A stretch of DNA of 64,000 nucleotides. Source: Saprospiraceae bacterium (lineage in GTDB: Bacteria; Bacteroidota; Bacteroidia; Chitinophagales; Saprospiraceae). Positions 9,174 to 18,986 of the stretch are shown piece by piece. Position 1 is the first letter of the stretch; each line of letters begins with the position of its first letter. The translations under genes and the position numbers were made by a program. Location of the stretch: NCBI GenBank assembly GCA_016711125.1, contig JADJTQ010000009.1, positions 62,001 through 126,000 on the forward strand, given 5' to 3'. The notes beneath the pieces are model-generated. The model was given only the letters and a program-made list of their open reading frames with translations. It did no database searches and had not been told where the DNA came from.

Positions 9174-10105
9174 TTAATTCAGGATTTTTGAAAATGTCTT
9201 TTGTACTTGTTTCAAACTTATTATATGGGCTTCTACCGCGTTTAAGGTATGAGGAGTTCCATTTTCAACGGCTTGCTCGATGACCAAATGAGGTATGATA
9301 TGTTTTTCTGAAAATACTTGAGCCATGCGAGGGTAATTAATATCTCCATCGCCAAAGACCTCGGTCCATATTCCATCTTTTGATTGCCTTATATGTAACT
9401 CCACTATTCGATTACCATACATCTGAATTACATCAAATACTGCCAGATCCGAATTTTTACAACCTCGAAAAACCCAGTGAGCATCCAGACAAAAAGAAAC
9501 GTACTCTGGATCCGTATTTTGCAAAACATGATGAAATTCTTTTGCCCCTGCAAGTAATTCTAGATCATGGGTGTGGTATGCAAGCGACATGTTCATGTCG
9601 CGTAATTTTTTTCCGAGCTGATTAAGTTTTTCAGTTTGCAGCTTGATTTGAGCATCATTTTTGCAATTTCGGCACCCCACTTGATGGGACTTGGATTTGT
9701 AACCAATATGTTGGTACCACTTTTTTGCAAGGCATCAGCAATCGCAATAACCTTGATGATCGATTGGTCAGCTTCAGTAGGTTCATGGAGCAAACTGTTC
9801 ACATAGGCAGAAGGCATTTTGATGTCATATTTGTCAAGGTAGGGACTCAATCTCATCACTTCGCCCGGAGTATTAAAAGCTGGTTCGATGGCCTTTAGAC
9901 CACTTTCAGAAAATTGTCCGATACTAACATCCAGATCTTCTCCCCAGGTGAGACCTTGTCTCCGGAAAAAGGTTGTCCAATTATAGGTGTTGCATGAGAT
10001 AGGATATGGAGCACTCGAATTTCCGGGGCCTATCGTTTTTGGCAAAAAAGACAGAGTGCTTGCTGTGGCCACTTTAGCCATAAAATCTCTTCGCGATCTA
10101 ATCAT
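9174..10105 (-). CDS. Sugar phosphate isomerase/epimerase family protein, Tat-exported (frameshifted)
   Basis: The gene reads in two frames that join into one TIM-barrel protein of about 310 residues in the xylose-isomerase-like AP-endonuclease-2 superfamily. The twin-arginine signal RSRRDFM near the N-terminus predicts Tat export, and I start at its Met (10105) rather than at 10159. Probable metal or catalytic residues are AYHTHD, CLDAHW, VELHIRQS, GDGDINY and the late VIEQ Glu. The frame breaks in a run of five T (plus strand 9658-9662); a sixth base restores GAEIAKNDAQIKL. Homologues act on sugars or inositols, but the substrate is not readable here. The break is probably a sequencing error. 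Confidence 0.8.
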
Positions 10106-10353
10106 ATCGGTCGTTTTTACACCAGCATGCTTTTTTTTTAAAAATACATGATTTGACAATGGAAAATCAACAATTTACATCAATTCCTTGAAAGCCAATG
10201 TGATGATTCTCAGTGATTTTCAGACCTTTTGGCTAAAGAGTCTTTGAAATGAATATTCCGGAAAGAGATGCTCACGCAGGTTTAACATGCTTGGTGAAGT
10301 CACATCGGGATCATCTAAGGAACCACCTGACTTTATTAAAGTAATCGGATGTT

Positions 10354-11667
10354 TCAAGATCGGCCGACAGATAGTTCGGATTCTTGCATGAGCGTTTCGA
10401 TCTCTTCCAATTCGATGGGAATGTCAGCTGATAGATCTACCGGGCCTTCATCAGTAATCAAAATGTTGTTTTCAAGTCGTATCCCAAGATCTTCTTCGTG
10501 GATGTAGATACCAGGCTCGCAAGTAAGCACCATACCGGCCTGAAACGGAGAAAACCGATCGCTTAGATCATGTACATCCAATCCAATATGATGGGCTATA
10601 CCATGCATGAAATATTGTCTATACGCTGGCTTCTTAGCATCACTAACTTCCAGATCCTTTTTATCCAAAAGGCCTAGATCGACCAAAGCATGACTCATCA
10701 TCTTTCCGACTTCCTGGTTAAGATCTTCAAGAAGCATACCGGGCACCATCATGTCCCGGGTCTCTAGTAGTACCTTTTGTACCGCCCGATACACCTGTGC
10801 TTGTCTTGTACTAAATCGACCATTGACTGGAATGGTCCGACTGATATCAGCCGAATAGTTGGCATATTCAGCCCCAAAATCTAATAGAATCACATCACCT
10901 GACAGACAGCGCCGGCGGTTTGTCACATAATGCAATATGCAGGCTGAAGCACCACTGGCCACAATTGGTTCGTAGGCATGGCCCTGTGCCCCCTCGTGGA
11001 GAAAGGTACCAGTCATCATTGCTTCCAGTTGATATTCCCAAACTCCCGGATAGGTTCCGGCCAAAACCCGGTCGAAGCCCAACTTGGTAATATCGATAGC
11101 TCTTGATATGAGCTCTATTTCTCCACCTCCCTTAATCATTCGCAAATTGCGTAATATCGGCTGACTCCGGTGATATTTATGCATCGGATAGCGTTTCATA
11201 AGCTCATTGCCCAAACGCAGGTCGCGAGTCAATACTTCATCATCGACTCCCTGGCTTTCATTGCCATTGAGATATACTCGCTTACATTGTTTCATTAGAT
11301 CATGGAGCACATTTTGAAACTGATGCACCCAATACACCTTCTCAATAGCCGAAATCGCTGACGCGTCTGCCTTTGACAAGTTTTCCCCATCCCAGATTCT
11401 CGAATGTTCAGTCTCCTTAAGGATAAATAATATCTCTTTTAAGTCACCTTTTGGAGAATTCGGAAACAGAACGAGGATTGACCCTTTTTGCTTGATACCG
11501 GTCAGATAGAAAAGGTCAGAATGTTGGCGGTATGGAAAGTGCTGATCACCATTGCGAGGCATCACATCATTTGAATGAAAGATGGCTAACGAGTCGGGCT
11601 TAAGTTGTCGTGCAAATCGCTGTCTGTTTTGCACAAAAAGTGATGGGTCAATAGCTAGATGTTGCAT
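10354..11667 (-). CDS. pepP: Xaa-Pro aminopeptidase (M24B)
   Basis: This 437-residue metallopeptidase removes N-terminal residues preceding proline. The N-terminal domain (about 1-160) has the aminopeptidase P signature FPYRQHSDLFYLTG. The C-terminal pita-bread domain carries the dinuclear metal ligands: the Asp pair in DFGAEYANYSADISRT, the His of HGIAHHIGLDVHD, the Glu of EPGIYI and the Glu of RLENNILITDEG. Its length fits pepP. No signal peptide, so it is cytosolic. It is a single gene, with a gap of about 97 bases from the DUF1232 gene upstream. Confidence 0.93.
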   Translation of the reverse strand: MQHLAIDPSLFVQNRQRFARQLKPDSLAIFHSNDVMPRNGDQHFPYRQHSDLFYLTGIKQKGSILVLFPNSPKGDLKEILFILKETEHSRIWDGENLSKADASAISAIEKVYWVHQFQNVLHDLMKQCKRVYLNGNESQGVDDEVLTRDLRLGNELMKRYPMHKYHRSQPILRNLRMIKGGGEIELISRAIDITKLGFDRVLAGTYPGVWEYQLEAMMTGTFLHEGAQGHAYEPIVASGASACILHYVTNRRRCLSGDVILLDFGAEYANYSADISRTIPVNGRFSTRQAQVYRAVQKVLLETRDMMVPGMLLEDLNQEVGKMMSHALVDLGLLDKKDLEVSDAKKPAYRQYFMHGIAHHIGLDVHDLSDRFSPFQAGMVLTCEPGIYIHEEDLGIRLENNILITDEGPVDLSADIPIELEEIETLMQESELSVGRS

Positions 11668-11764
11668 GCAATAAAAAGTATAAAATCTTTATGACTGAAA
11701 AGTAAGAAAATGCGGTAAAACCAACTCTAAAGATGTCTCATGCTGCATTTCTGGTTAGATAGGC

Positions 11765-12169
11765 TCAACCAATCTTTCGTTCAACTTGGTCCAAATCTTC
11801 GGCATTAACTGATCCGAACCATTTCTGGACCTGTTTGCGAGCATCGGCCTTTACCTCCGCATTGATATAAGCGGAGATACTAACCAGGCCAAACATGAGC
11901 ACTCCCAGATCATCAGTAAATCCAAAAAAAGGAGTCAAATCTGGTATGGCATCAACTGGAGCAAGCACATAGGCTAAGGTACCCAGGACCATGCGCTTGG
12001 CCCAGGTAGGTGTTTCCGGCCGGCCATAGGCATGATAGAGCAGGAGTGCAGCATACACCATTTGAGTTCCTGCTTGCTTTAAGTACTCTTTCAAGAGCAA
12101 TAACATTGCAGGAGGGTTAAATCGATGTAGAAAGGCTTTAAAAATTCTGCCGGTGTTCTCATTCAACAT
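11765..12169 (-). CDS. YkvA-like DUF1232 membrane protein
   Basis: This small protein of 134 residues has the DUF1232 core (about residues 45-110): WAKRMVLGTLAYVLAPVDAIPDLTPFFGFTDDLGVLMFGL. The APVDAIPDLTPFFGFTDD motif is diagnostic of the family, in which two membrane segments flank a short acidic loop. The biochemical role of the family is unclear. It is likely monocistronic, with a 354-base upstream gap. Confidence 0.88.
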   Translation of the reverse strand: MLNENTGRIFKAFLHRFNPPAMLLLLKEYLKQAGTQMVYAALLLYHAYGRPETPTWAKRMVLGTLAYVLAPVDAIPDLTPFFGFTDDLGVLMFGLVSISAYINAEVKADARKQVQKWFGSVNAEDLDQVERKIG

Positions 12170-12523
12170 ATATCTATTGGTCTATAAACAATCTCCTTTG
12201 TGCTTTTTGTTCCCGCTCCACTTTAGTGGACACTTGATTACTTGGTTTCTTAACCTTTAAAACTCGATTTTTAATGCCCGAATAAATATTAGAATCTGAT
12301 TAATTACCCGGTAATGACTGTGCATATATACAACTTGACGATATGGTCGTCAATTGTCGTCGCAAAGAGTCGTCGCAAGATACTGGAAATTGTAATTGAC
12401 TAACCTGTCTGCCGTCCCAGGCAGGGTTCATCAAAGCAAGGAGTAGAGTTAAACGCTTTTTCCACTCTATGGTTCCTATTTTTTGCTTAGCTCAGCTTTG
12501 AGGTAGTGAGTATTGACAGCCTT
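12170..12523. other. Intergenic region, 354 bp
   Basis: This lies between the DUF1232 gene and the deacetylase gene. It holds a perfect 14-bp palindrome TCCACTTTAGTGGA (12217-12230) about 48 bases upstream of the DUF1232 start, three GTCGTC motifs near 12350-12380 and an imperfect CCTGTCTGCC/GGCAGG pair near 12410. No gene is recognised. Confidence 0.45.
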
Positions 12524-13177
12524 CTAAGCCCGTTGTCTATGATTCACTTCAAAGTCAAACAAATCTTCGGTCAATTGGTCGAATTGGTAGCCCAGGTCTG
12601 TGAAATGCTCAAGTACCTTAGGCAGTACATATTCGAGTTTTTTCTGTGATTTCAGGCTATCGTGAAATACAACGATCGATCCTGGACGGGTATTTTCGAT
12701 GACATTGCCAAGACATTGATCTTCGGAAGTTTTAGGGTCAAAATCCCCACTAAGCACGTCCCACATGATGATGTGGTAATGGCGCATTAAAAAGGGAACC
12801 TGTGAAGGTTTGATCCGACCATACGGAGGTCTGAATATAGGAGATTTGACTAGGGTTGCACCTCTGCGCACATTATGGAAGTATGGAATGTTTTCAGAAC
12901 TCCAACCCGAAATATGGTTGTTGGTATGACTGGCAATGGCATGCCCGTTCTTTCTCAATTTCATAAAAACACTTGGATACTTTTGAACATTCTCTCCCAC
13001 ACAAAAGAAGGTCGCCTTTGCATTAAAATCACTCAACTGATCGACAACCCATGGGGTTACTTCCGGAATTGGACCATCATCAAAAGTTAGGTAAATCCGC
13101 TTTTCGGCAGTTGGTATTCTCCAAATAAAATTGGGAAAGAGATTTTGAATCAGTTCCGGGGTTCTCACTAAATACAT
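12524..13177 (-). CDS. Polysaccharide deacetylase (NodB homology)
   Basis: This 217-residue carbohydrate esterase family 4 enzyme removes N- or O-acetyl groups from glycans. NodB motifs are visible in order: LTFDDGPIPE (motif 1, catalytic base and metal Asp), SHTNNH (motif 2, His ligands), FRPPYGRI (motif 3), WDVLSGDFDP (motif 4) and IVVFHDS (motif 5). No clear signal peptide, so the protein may be cytosolic or anchored by its hydrophobic N-terminus. It is divergently placed from gltX across a 179-base AT-rich spacer. Peptidoglycan or exopolysaccharide are possible substrates. Confidence 0.9.
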   Translation of the reverse strand: MYLVRTPELIQNLFPNFIWRIPTAEKRIYLTFDDGPIPEVTPWVVDQLSDFNAKATFFCVGENVQKYPSVFMKLRKNGHAIASHTNNHISGWSSENIPYFHNVRRGATLVKSPIFRPPYGRIKPSQVPFLMRHYHIIMWDVLSGDFDPKTSEDQCLGNVIENTRPGSIVVFHDSLKSQKKLEYVLPKVLEHFTDLGYQFDQLTEDLFDFEVNHRQRA

Positions 13178-13356
13178 CTTGACGGTTTTGTGGTTGGTAA
13201 TAAGGTCAAATATTCCGTTACTTTGTGCTCCAGTTCATAAACGTAAAACGACCCTCTTTGGTTTGGTGCTGCTTGGCATATTATTATTAATATATATTAT
13301 TTATTTATAATACGTATAGGAACTTCATCACCGACCGAAAATAAACAAGAGTAATT

Positions 13357-14873
13357 ATGAGAAAAGTGAGAGTTAGGTTTGCACCAAGTCCAACGGGACC
13401 GCTGCACATCGGTGGTGTGCGAACAGCACTTTACAACTATTTATTTGCTAAGAAACATAATGGTACCTTCATACTCCGCATCGAAGACACGGATCAGGCT
13501 CGTCTTGTACCGGGTGCAGAGAGTTATATTATTGACTCCCTCAATTGGTGCGGACTCCATCCCGAAGAAGGTCCGGGACAAGGTGGTCCGTTTGGACCCT
13601 ATCGCCAATCAGAACGAAAGTCTATTTACATCCAACACGTTAATTTACTGCTGGAAAAAGGTTTTGCCTATTACGCATTTGATACGATAGAAGAACTTGA
13701 TAAAATGCGGGGAGGTGAGCATGACCATACAAAATACGACGCGACTACCCGCATGGCTATGCGCAATTCCTTGGTGATCGGTAGCGAAGAGGCAAAGAAA
13801 CTTGTCGAAGAAGGGGTCTCTTATGTAGTGAGGTTATTAGTGCCCGAAGATCAAAAAGTAACTTTTACCGATCGAATCCGTGGTGAGGTGACTTTTGATA
13901 CAAAGGAGCTTGATGACAAAGTGATATTAAAGGCCGATGGATTACCAACCTATCATCTGGCCAACGTGGTGGATGATTATTGCATGAAGATTACTCATGT
14001 GATTCGCGGAGAAGAATGGTTGTCGAGTACTGCCCACCATGTATTGTTATATAATGCTTTCGGATGGCAAGAAATCATGCCGGAATTTGCTCACTTGCCC
14101 TTGATTTTAAAACCTAATGGAAAGGGAAAACTTAGCAAGCGAGATGGCCAGAAGTTTGGATTTCCAGTGTTTCCGCTACCTTGGCATGATGAGGATCCGG
14201 ATGAATCGTTTGAGGGTTTTAAATCGGTTGGTTTTCATCCTGCGGCCTTGCTCAATTTTATGGCCTTTTTAGGATGGAGTCCGGGAACCGAACAGGAGAT
14301 CTTTTCCTGGATGAATTAATTGAAGCTTTCAGCTTTGAGCACATCGGCAAATCAGGTGCCCGGTTTGATTACGAAAAAGCGCTTTGGTATAATTCACAAT
14401 ATATTAGTAGTTCAACTTTTGAAGAGTTAAAGAATGCGGTATTACCTTTTGTACAAAAGGCAGGATATAGTGTCAACGATGATCGCTTGGTGTCAATAAG
14501 TGCATTAATGCAGGATCGAATTAAAACTTATGCAGAGTTTCCGGTCGAAAGCCGATATTTTTTTGAACCGCCAAATCAATTTGATGAAACTACCGTATTA
14601 AAAAAGTGGAACCAGCAGATGGGTGGGGCATATAGCGATATCATTAAAATAGTGGAATCTTTACCTCAATTTGAAAGCGATCAGATCAAGGAAGAAGTGA
14701 GCACAGTGATCGCCGATAGAGCGCTTAAATTTGGTGATATGCTTCCTCTTTTACGAATCGGACTTACCGGAGAGGCCAAAGGTGCCGATATTTTTAAAAT
14801 CATGGAGATACTTGGAAAGAAAGAGTCTGTGACAAGACTCAGGAAATCACTGGATGACTATAACCATTTGTAG
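13357..14873 (+). CDS. gltX: Glutamyl-tRNA synthetase (frameshifted)
   Basis: This class I aminoacyl-tRNA synthetase charges tRNA-Glu. The first 320 residues carry RFAPSPTGPLHIGGVRTALYN (HIGH-type motif) and KLSKRDG (KMSKS-type motif); the second frame supplies the anticodon-binding part. Joining the frames gives about 505 residues, the normal length. The break is at 14302-14307 (TTTTCC): one extra base reads EQEIFSLDELIEAF, exactly as the family does. Because the gene is essential and nothing else is damaged, a base missing from the sequence is far likelier than a pseudogene. The 63-residue small gene follows. Confidence 0.93.
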
Positions 14874-14942
14874 ATTAATCCTTCTTCTCGCCAGCATTCC
14901 GGAACCCCATCAATCTCATGAAGTGTTATAAACTAAAAACCT

Positions 14943-15134
14943 ATGCCAAAGAAAATACCTAAGAAGGGCATTCCCGAAGCCCATGAAGACTTAAAAGGGT
15001 TTGATATTAGAATCAATGAATTTGGACAGATCATTTCTACGATGCCGGTGGACCGGTTAAATAGATTTTTGAATGACAACGTCGAGGATAAAAAACTCAA
15101 GGATCTCGATCGGCATGGTTCCGAAGAGGAATGA
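14943..15134 (+). CDS. Small conserved hypothetical protein, 63 aa
   Basis: This short, highly charged soluble protein begins MPKKIPKKGIPEAHEDLKG and ends in an acidic tail. The pattern of a basic start, the FDIRINEFGQI core and a lysine/acid-rich end resembles small uncharacterised proteins I associate with Bacteroidota genomes. It starts 69 bases after gltX on the same strand and may be cotranscribed. The base composition and the clean ATG support a real gene; its function is unknown. Confidence 0.7.
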   Translation: MPKKIPKKGIPEAHEDLKGFDIRINEFGQIISTMPVDRLNRFLNDNVEDKKLKDLDRHGSEEE

Positions 15135-15316
15135 TGGCCCAATTGAGTCGGTCAAATGACCACTTTTAAGCTGAACTGACCGGCCTCCCGGTTGCCTGAG
15201 CGTTACTTACCTGCCAAAATTGTCCCAATTGTGGGCAATATCAGTACTTTTCTTTTTAGGATGCAACCCAGAGTCATTCGCTACTGTCATTATATACAAA
15301 TCAACTGAAAACTTTT

Positions 15317-15865
15317 TTGAAACTGGCTATACAGCATGAAGAGTTGGTCGAGAAATGCCTGAGTGGTGATCGCCGGGCTCAGTTTGCAGTTTATCAAACC
15401 TATTCAAAGGCTATGTTTAACATTTGCCTTCGAATGATGGGAAATCGGGAGGAAGCAGAAGATGTTTTACAAAATGCTTTTGTTGATGTATTTACTAAAC
15501 TTCATTCATTTAGGGGAGAAGCCACTCTCGGAGCCTGGATAAAGAGAATCGTAATCAATAGTTGCCTGAATGAATTGAAGAAGAAGAAAATTCCCGTGAT
15601 TTCGACAGATGTCGAATTTCAGGATGTCGAAGATCAGGAATACAAAGAGGATTTCAGTCTGGAAGACATTCAACGGATTAAACAAGCTATTGCCATATTG
15701 CCTGATGGATATAGAGTAGTTTTTAGTCTTTATTTGTTGGAAGGATATGATCATGGCGAAATAAGTGAAATATTAGGAATCAGTGAAGGTGCCTCTAAGT
15801 CTCAATACAGCAGGGCCAGACAAAAATTGCATCAGATTTTAACCCAGAAGAGTAAAACAGCATGA
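15317..15865 (+). CDS. ECF-type RNA polymerase sigma factor
   Basis: This 182-residue sigma-70 family factor has region 2 (about 25-95: FAVYQTYSKAMFNICLRMMGNREEAEDVLQNAFVDVFTKLHSF) and region 4 (about 120-175: AIAILPDGYRVVFSLYLLEGYDHGEISEILGISEGASKSQYSRARQKL). There is no in-frame ATG; the TTG at 15317 gives the normal N-terminus. Its stop overlaps the start of the next gene by 4 bases (ATGA), so the sigma factor and the membrane protein are translationally coupled. That is the usual layout for a sigma factor with its anti-sigma partner. Confidence 0.9.
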   Translation: MKLAIQHEELVEKCLSGDRRAQFAVYQTYSKAMFNICLRMMGNREEAEDVLQNAFVDVFTKLHSFRGEATLGAWIKRIVINSCLNELKKKKIPVISTDVEFQDVEDQEYKEDFSLEDIQRIKQAIAILPDGYRVVFSLYLLEGYDHGEISEILGISEGASKSQYSRARQKLHQILTQKSKTA

Positions 15866-16391
15866 ACGCGAAAGATAAACTTGAGAAATTTGTACTCGAT
15901 CATCGCGAAGCCTTTGATGAAGACAGACCTTCATTCAAGGTATGGGCAGATATCGAAAAACAAATAAAAAGCAAAAAAGTAAAAAATCGAAACATCTGGA
16001 TTTGGTCTTTGGCCGCCTCGTTCCTGCTGATTACAGGCATCGCCTTAGGGATCTTGTTTTATCCCAGGATTTACGAGTATCAGCAATTGCATGCACTAAG
16101 TCAATCGGAAGAATTTAATGGAATGCAGGTTTATTTTGACGGGAAATCAAGGCACTATTCACCCAATTAAAAGATGATGAACAAGCCATCAGTTTGCATA
16201 CGGCATTAGATGAAGTCGACCGGCAAATCAATCGCTTGAAAATTGATCTTATTCATGCGCCAAAAAATTCAAAGGAAATAATATTGCAAGCGATCATTGA
16301 ATCATATGAGGCAAAGGTAACTCTGCTAGAAACAGCAGTTATTCGAAAAAAAGAAGTTAAAAAAATCGACAATGACATCGAACATATATAA
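15862..16391 (+). CDS. Probable anti-sigma-type single-pass membrane protein (frameshifted)
   Basis: The joined reading gives about 176 residues: a charged cytoplasmic part (1-45), one membrane helix (about 48-70, IWIWSLAASFLLITGIALGILFY) and a coiled-coil C-terminal part outside the membrane (SLHTALDEVDRQINRLKIDL). The frame breaks at the GGG run 16141-16143; one added base yields FDGEIKALFTQLKDDEQAISLHTALDEV. Coupling to the sigma gene and the topology suggest an anti-sigma factor, but no ZAS-type zinc motif is seen. Its end overlaps the DUF4097-like gene by 20 bases. Confidence 0.75.
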
Positions 16392-17487
16392 GATCGTAAA
16401 TTTCGTAGTAGTCCTTTTGGTATCTGCTGCTTTTGCTACGGCTAAGAGTGAGTATACAAAGACATACTCAAAGACGTTCAATCTTTCGCCAGGTGGCAAG
16501 GTAGATATTGAAAATATGCATGGCCAGGTCAATATCAATACCTGGAATAAGAACGAAGTAAATATTAAAGTAGTGATCACGGTCAATGCTTCAAGTGAGC
16601 GAAAAGCCGAGGATGGGTTTGAAAGAATCACCATTGAATTTTCAAATGATAACCAATACGTTAGCGCAAAAACCTCGATCGACAGTAAACGCTCGTCATG
16701 GTGGTTTATCCAGAGTTGGTGGGATGACGATGATATGAGAATAGACTATGAAGTATCTATGCCTGCTTCAGCTAAGCTGGAGATGTCACATAAATATGGT
16801 AATGCAACCTTAGGCAATTTTTCAGGTGACGTTTTGATTAATCATAAATATGGTGATTTGACAGTAGATCAAGTATCGGGGTATCTTCAGATGGATGTAG
16901 CCTATGGAAATGCAGTGGTGGCCAAAGCAAATAATGCCAAGTTGGATGTTTCCTATTACAAGTTGCGCATGAATGAGGCTCATAATTTGCATGTCAGTTC
17001 CAAATATTCGCAGATATATGTGGAAAGTGCCAATCAAATCATTTCAGAATCCTCGTATGATGGATACCACTTAGGAGATGTCGGTACGATGTCGAATGAA
17101 GGAAAGTACGACAATATTGAGGTGGACAAAATAGGGCAACTTAATATCAACACCAAGTACACAAAAATTAATTTAGAGCATCTCTTAAATCAGTTACACG
17201 CCGAAATGTCATATGGTGGTCTCGAAATCGATCGCTTAGACGCAGGATTTAGCGAAATCCAAATCACAAGCCGCTACGCAGGATTGGAGATTGATGCGGG
17301 TGATGTTCAGAATTTGAAAGTAGACGTTCAGGGTAGATATACAGGTGTTGATTTACCTGGCAATATTGAAACTTCAAAAGATCAACGGGAAAACAACAGC
17401 GTTACTGTAGTGGGTCAGCGCGGTTCGGCAAGTTCGAAAGGCATGATCCGGGTGAGAACCGAATATGGTGGATTGAAAATCCGTTGA
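16372..17487 (+). CDS. DUF4097-like beta-helix/adhesin-like exported protein
   Basis: This 371-residue protein has an N-terminal signal peptide (about 1-24) and then a series of short beta-strand repeats with the pattern KYGN, HKYGDLTV and YGNAVV. These look like the right-handed beta-solenoid of the DUF4097/head-GIN group. Repeats include VDIENMHGQVNINTWNKNEV near residue 45 and LEMSHKYGNATLGNFSGDVLINHKYGDLTV near 130-160. Homologues in Bacteroidota commonly follow a sigma/anti-sigma pair, as here. It is probably periplasmic or surface-associated, possibly a target of the sigma factor. Confidence 0.8.
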   Translation: MTSNIYKIVNFVVVLLVSAAFATAKSEYTKTYSKTFNLSPGGKVDIENMHGQVNINTWNKNEVNIKVVITVNASSERKAEDGFERITIEFSNDNQYVSAKTSIDSKRSSWWFIQSWWDDDDMRIDYEVSMPASAKLEMSHKYGNATLGNFSGDVLINHKYGDLTVDQVSGYLQMDVAYGNAVVAKANNAKLDVSYYKLRMNEAHNLHVSSKYSQIYVESANQIISESSYDGYHLGDVGTMSNEGKYDNIEVDKIGQLNINTKYTKINLEHLLNQLHAEMSYGGLEIDRLDAGFSEIQITSRYAGLEIDAGDVQNLKVDVQGRYTGVDLPGNIETSKDQRENNSVTVVGQRGSASSKGMIRVRTEYGGLKIR

Positions 17488-17575
17488 TCATTCATGATCA
17501 ATTTCTTGCTTATTTAGCTTGGCCGGGCACTTTAAACTTATTCGTATCTTTTGCCCATCAAGTTAATATTTAGAT

Positions 17576-18976
17576 ATGCGCATAAGGTTTTGTGGTGCTG
17601 CCCGCACTGTCACTGGTAGTGCACATTTGATTACCCTGGATAGTGGCTTTACCATTTTGCTTGACTGTGGTCTGTATCAAGGCCATTCGAGTGTCATGGA
17701 GGATTTCAACAGTCAATGGTATTTTAAACCAGAGGACTTAGATTGTGTCGTTCTTTCACACGCTCATATTGATCACACAGGTAGGCTACCGAAATTGGTT
17801 AAAGACGGATTCAGAGGAGAAATTTATGCCACCCATGCCACCCGTAGCCTAAGTGCAATTATGTTGCTAGATAGCGCCAAGATTCAAGAGCGGGATGCAG
17901 AATACGCCAACGAAAGACTTCGTAAAAAGAACAAAAAGAAGCTTCGTAAACCACTCTACGAGACGGTGGATGTTGGTGAAACAATGAAGTTGTTTACGGG
18001 CATGCCTTACAATCGATGGTTTAAGATTCATGAATCGGTAGAAGTACAGTATCGTGATGCCGGGCATATACTTGGTAGTGCCAACGTAACCCTAAAAATA
18101 AAAGAGCACGGCAAAGAAATCATCCTTGGGTTTTCGGGAGATATTGGTCGACCTGACCGGCCTATATTGCGAGATCCTCAACAAATGCCTGAATGTGACT
18201 ATTTAATCTGTGAATCTACTTACGTGGACCGCGATCACTTGAACAAACCGGAAGAGACCGATCAATTGCTGCGCATCATAAAGCAAACTTGTCTGCAGAA
18301 TCGTGGTAAGGTGATTATACCTGCTTTTAGTGTGGGACGCACACAGGAAATCGTGTATATTCTGGATCAATTTGAAAATGCAGGCATGCTTCCCAGGGTA
18401 CCTGTCTATGTCGATAGTCCCCTGGCAGTTAATGCTACTCAGGTCTATGGTTCTCACCCCGAGTGTTATGATAATGAGCTCAATGAATACCTGCTGATTG
18501 ATGATAATCCTTTTGGATTTAACAGTTTGACTTATGTACGCAATGTTGAGTTATCCAAGGCACTCAACACTTCTGAAGAGCCATGTATTATCATCAGTAG
18601 TTCCGGCATGATGAATGCTGGGAGGGTGCGTCATCATCTGTATCATAATATTGATAATGCTCGTAATACCTTTTTGATAGTGGGTTATTGTTCGCCTGAC
18701 ACTCCCGGGGGTATGTTGATTGCCGGAGTTGAAGAGATCAAACTTTATGGCGAAATCAAGCCAGTTCGGGCTAAGATCGAACGTATGGATTCATTCTCAG
18801 CCCATGGAGACCGCAATGAAATGATAGATTTTGTGAGAAATCAGAATCGACTCAAGAAAATATTCTTAGTACATGGAGAATATGAACCTCAGGTTTCGTT
18901 TCGTTCTTTGTTAGACACCTACTTTCATGTTGCGGTAGAAATACCCACCCTGGGCCAGGAGTTTGTATTAACTTAA
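17576..18976 (+). CDS. MBL-fold beta-CASP nuclease (CPSF/RNA-specificity type)
   Basis: This 466-residue metallo-hydrolase has a metallo-beta-lactamase core, a beta-CASP insert and an RNA-specificity (RMMBL) C-terminal part. Visible zinc-site motifs are SHAHIDHTG (HxHxDH), the H of RDAGHILGSA and the Asp of GFSGDIGRP. Beta-CASP motifs include IPAFSVGRTQEIVYIL, VDSPLAVNAT and SSSGMMNAGRVRHHL, and the RMMBL part has SFSAHGDRNEM and VHGE. Proteins of this group are ribonucleases or RNA-processing exonucleases. It acts in the cytosol. The preceding 88-base spacer holds CCCATCAA, only half of the palindrome found in the sRNA region. Confidence 0.92.
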   Translation: MRIRFCGAARTVTGSAHLITLDSGFTILLDCGLYQGHSSVMEDFNSQWYFKPEDLDCVVLSHAHIDHTGRLPKLVKDGFRGEIYATHATRSLSAIMLLDSAKIQERDAEYANERLRKKNKKKLRKPLYETVDVGETMKLFTGMPYNRWFKIHESVEVQYRDAGHILGSANVTLKIKEHGKEIILGFSGDIGRPDRPILRDPQQMPECDYLICESTYVDRDHLNKPEETDQLLRIIKQTCLQNRGKVIIPAFSVGRTQEIVYILDQFENAGMLPRVPVYVDSPLAVNATQVYGSHPECYDNELNEYLLIDDNPFGFNSLTYVRNVELSKALNTSEEPCIIISSSGMMNAGRVRHHLYHNIDNARNTFLIVGYCSPDTPGGMLIAGVEEIKLYGEIKPVRAKIERMDSFSAHGDRNEMIDFVRNQNRLKKIFLVHGEYEPQVSFRSLLDTYFHVAVEIPTLGQEFVLT

Positions 18977-18986
18977 GATCTTAACT

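Noticed and set aside
12217..12230. TCCACTTTAGTGGA as an insertion-sequence end
   Set aside because: A single perfect palindrome without a partner copy, transposase or target duplication; kept only as a note in the spacer.
14302..14307. Programmed frameshift in gltX
   Set aside because: No slippery heptamer or downstream structure was seen, and similar breaks in nine other genes favour sequence error.
14943..15134. Antisense 69-residue reading of the small gene region
   Set aside because: The plus-strand 63-residue reading has better codon sense, a clean start and sits in line with gltX.
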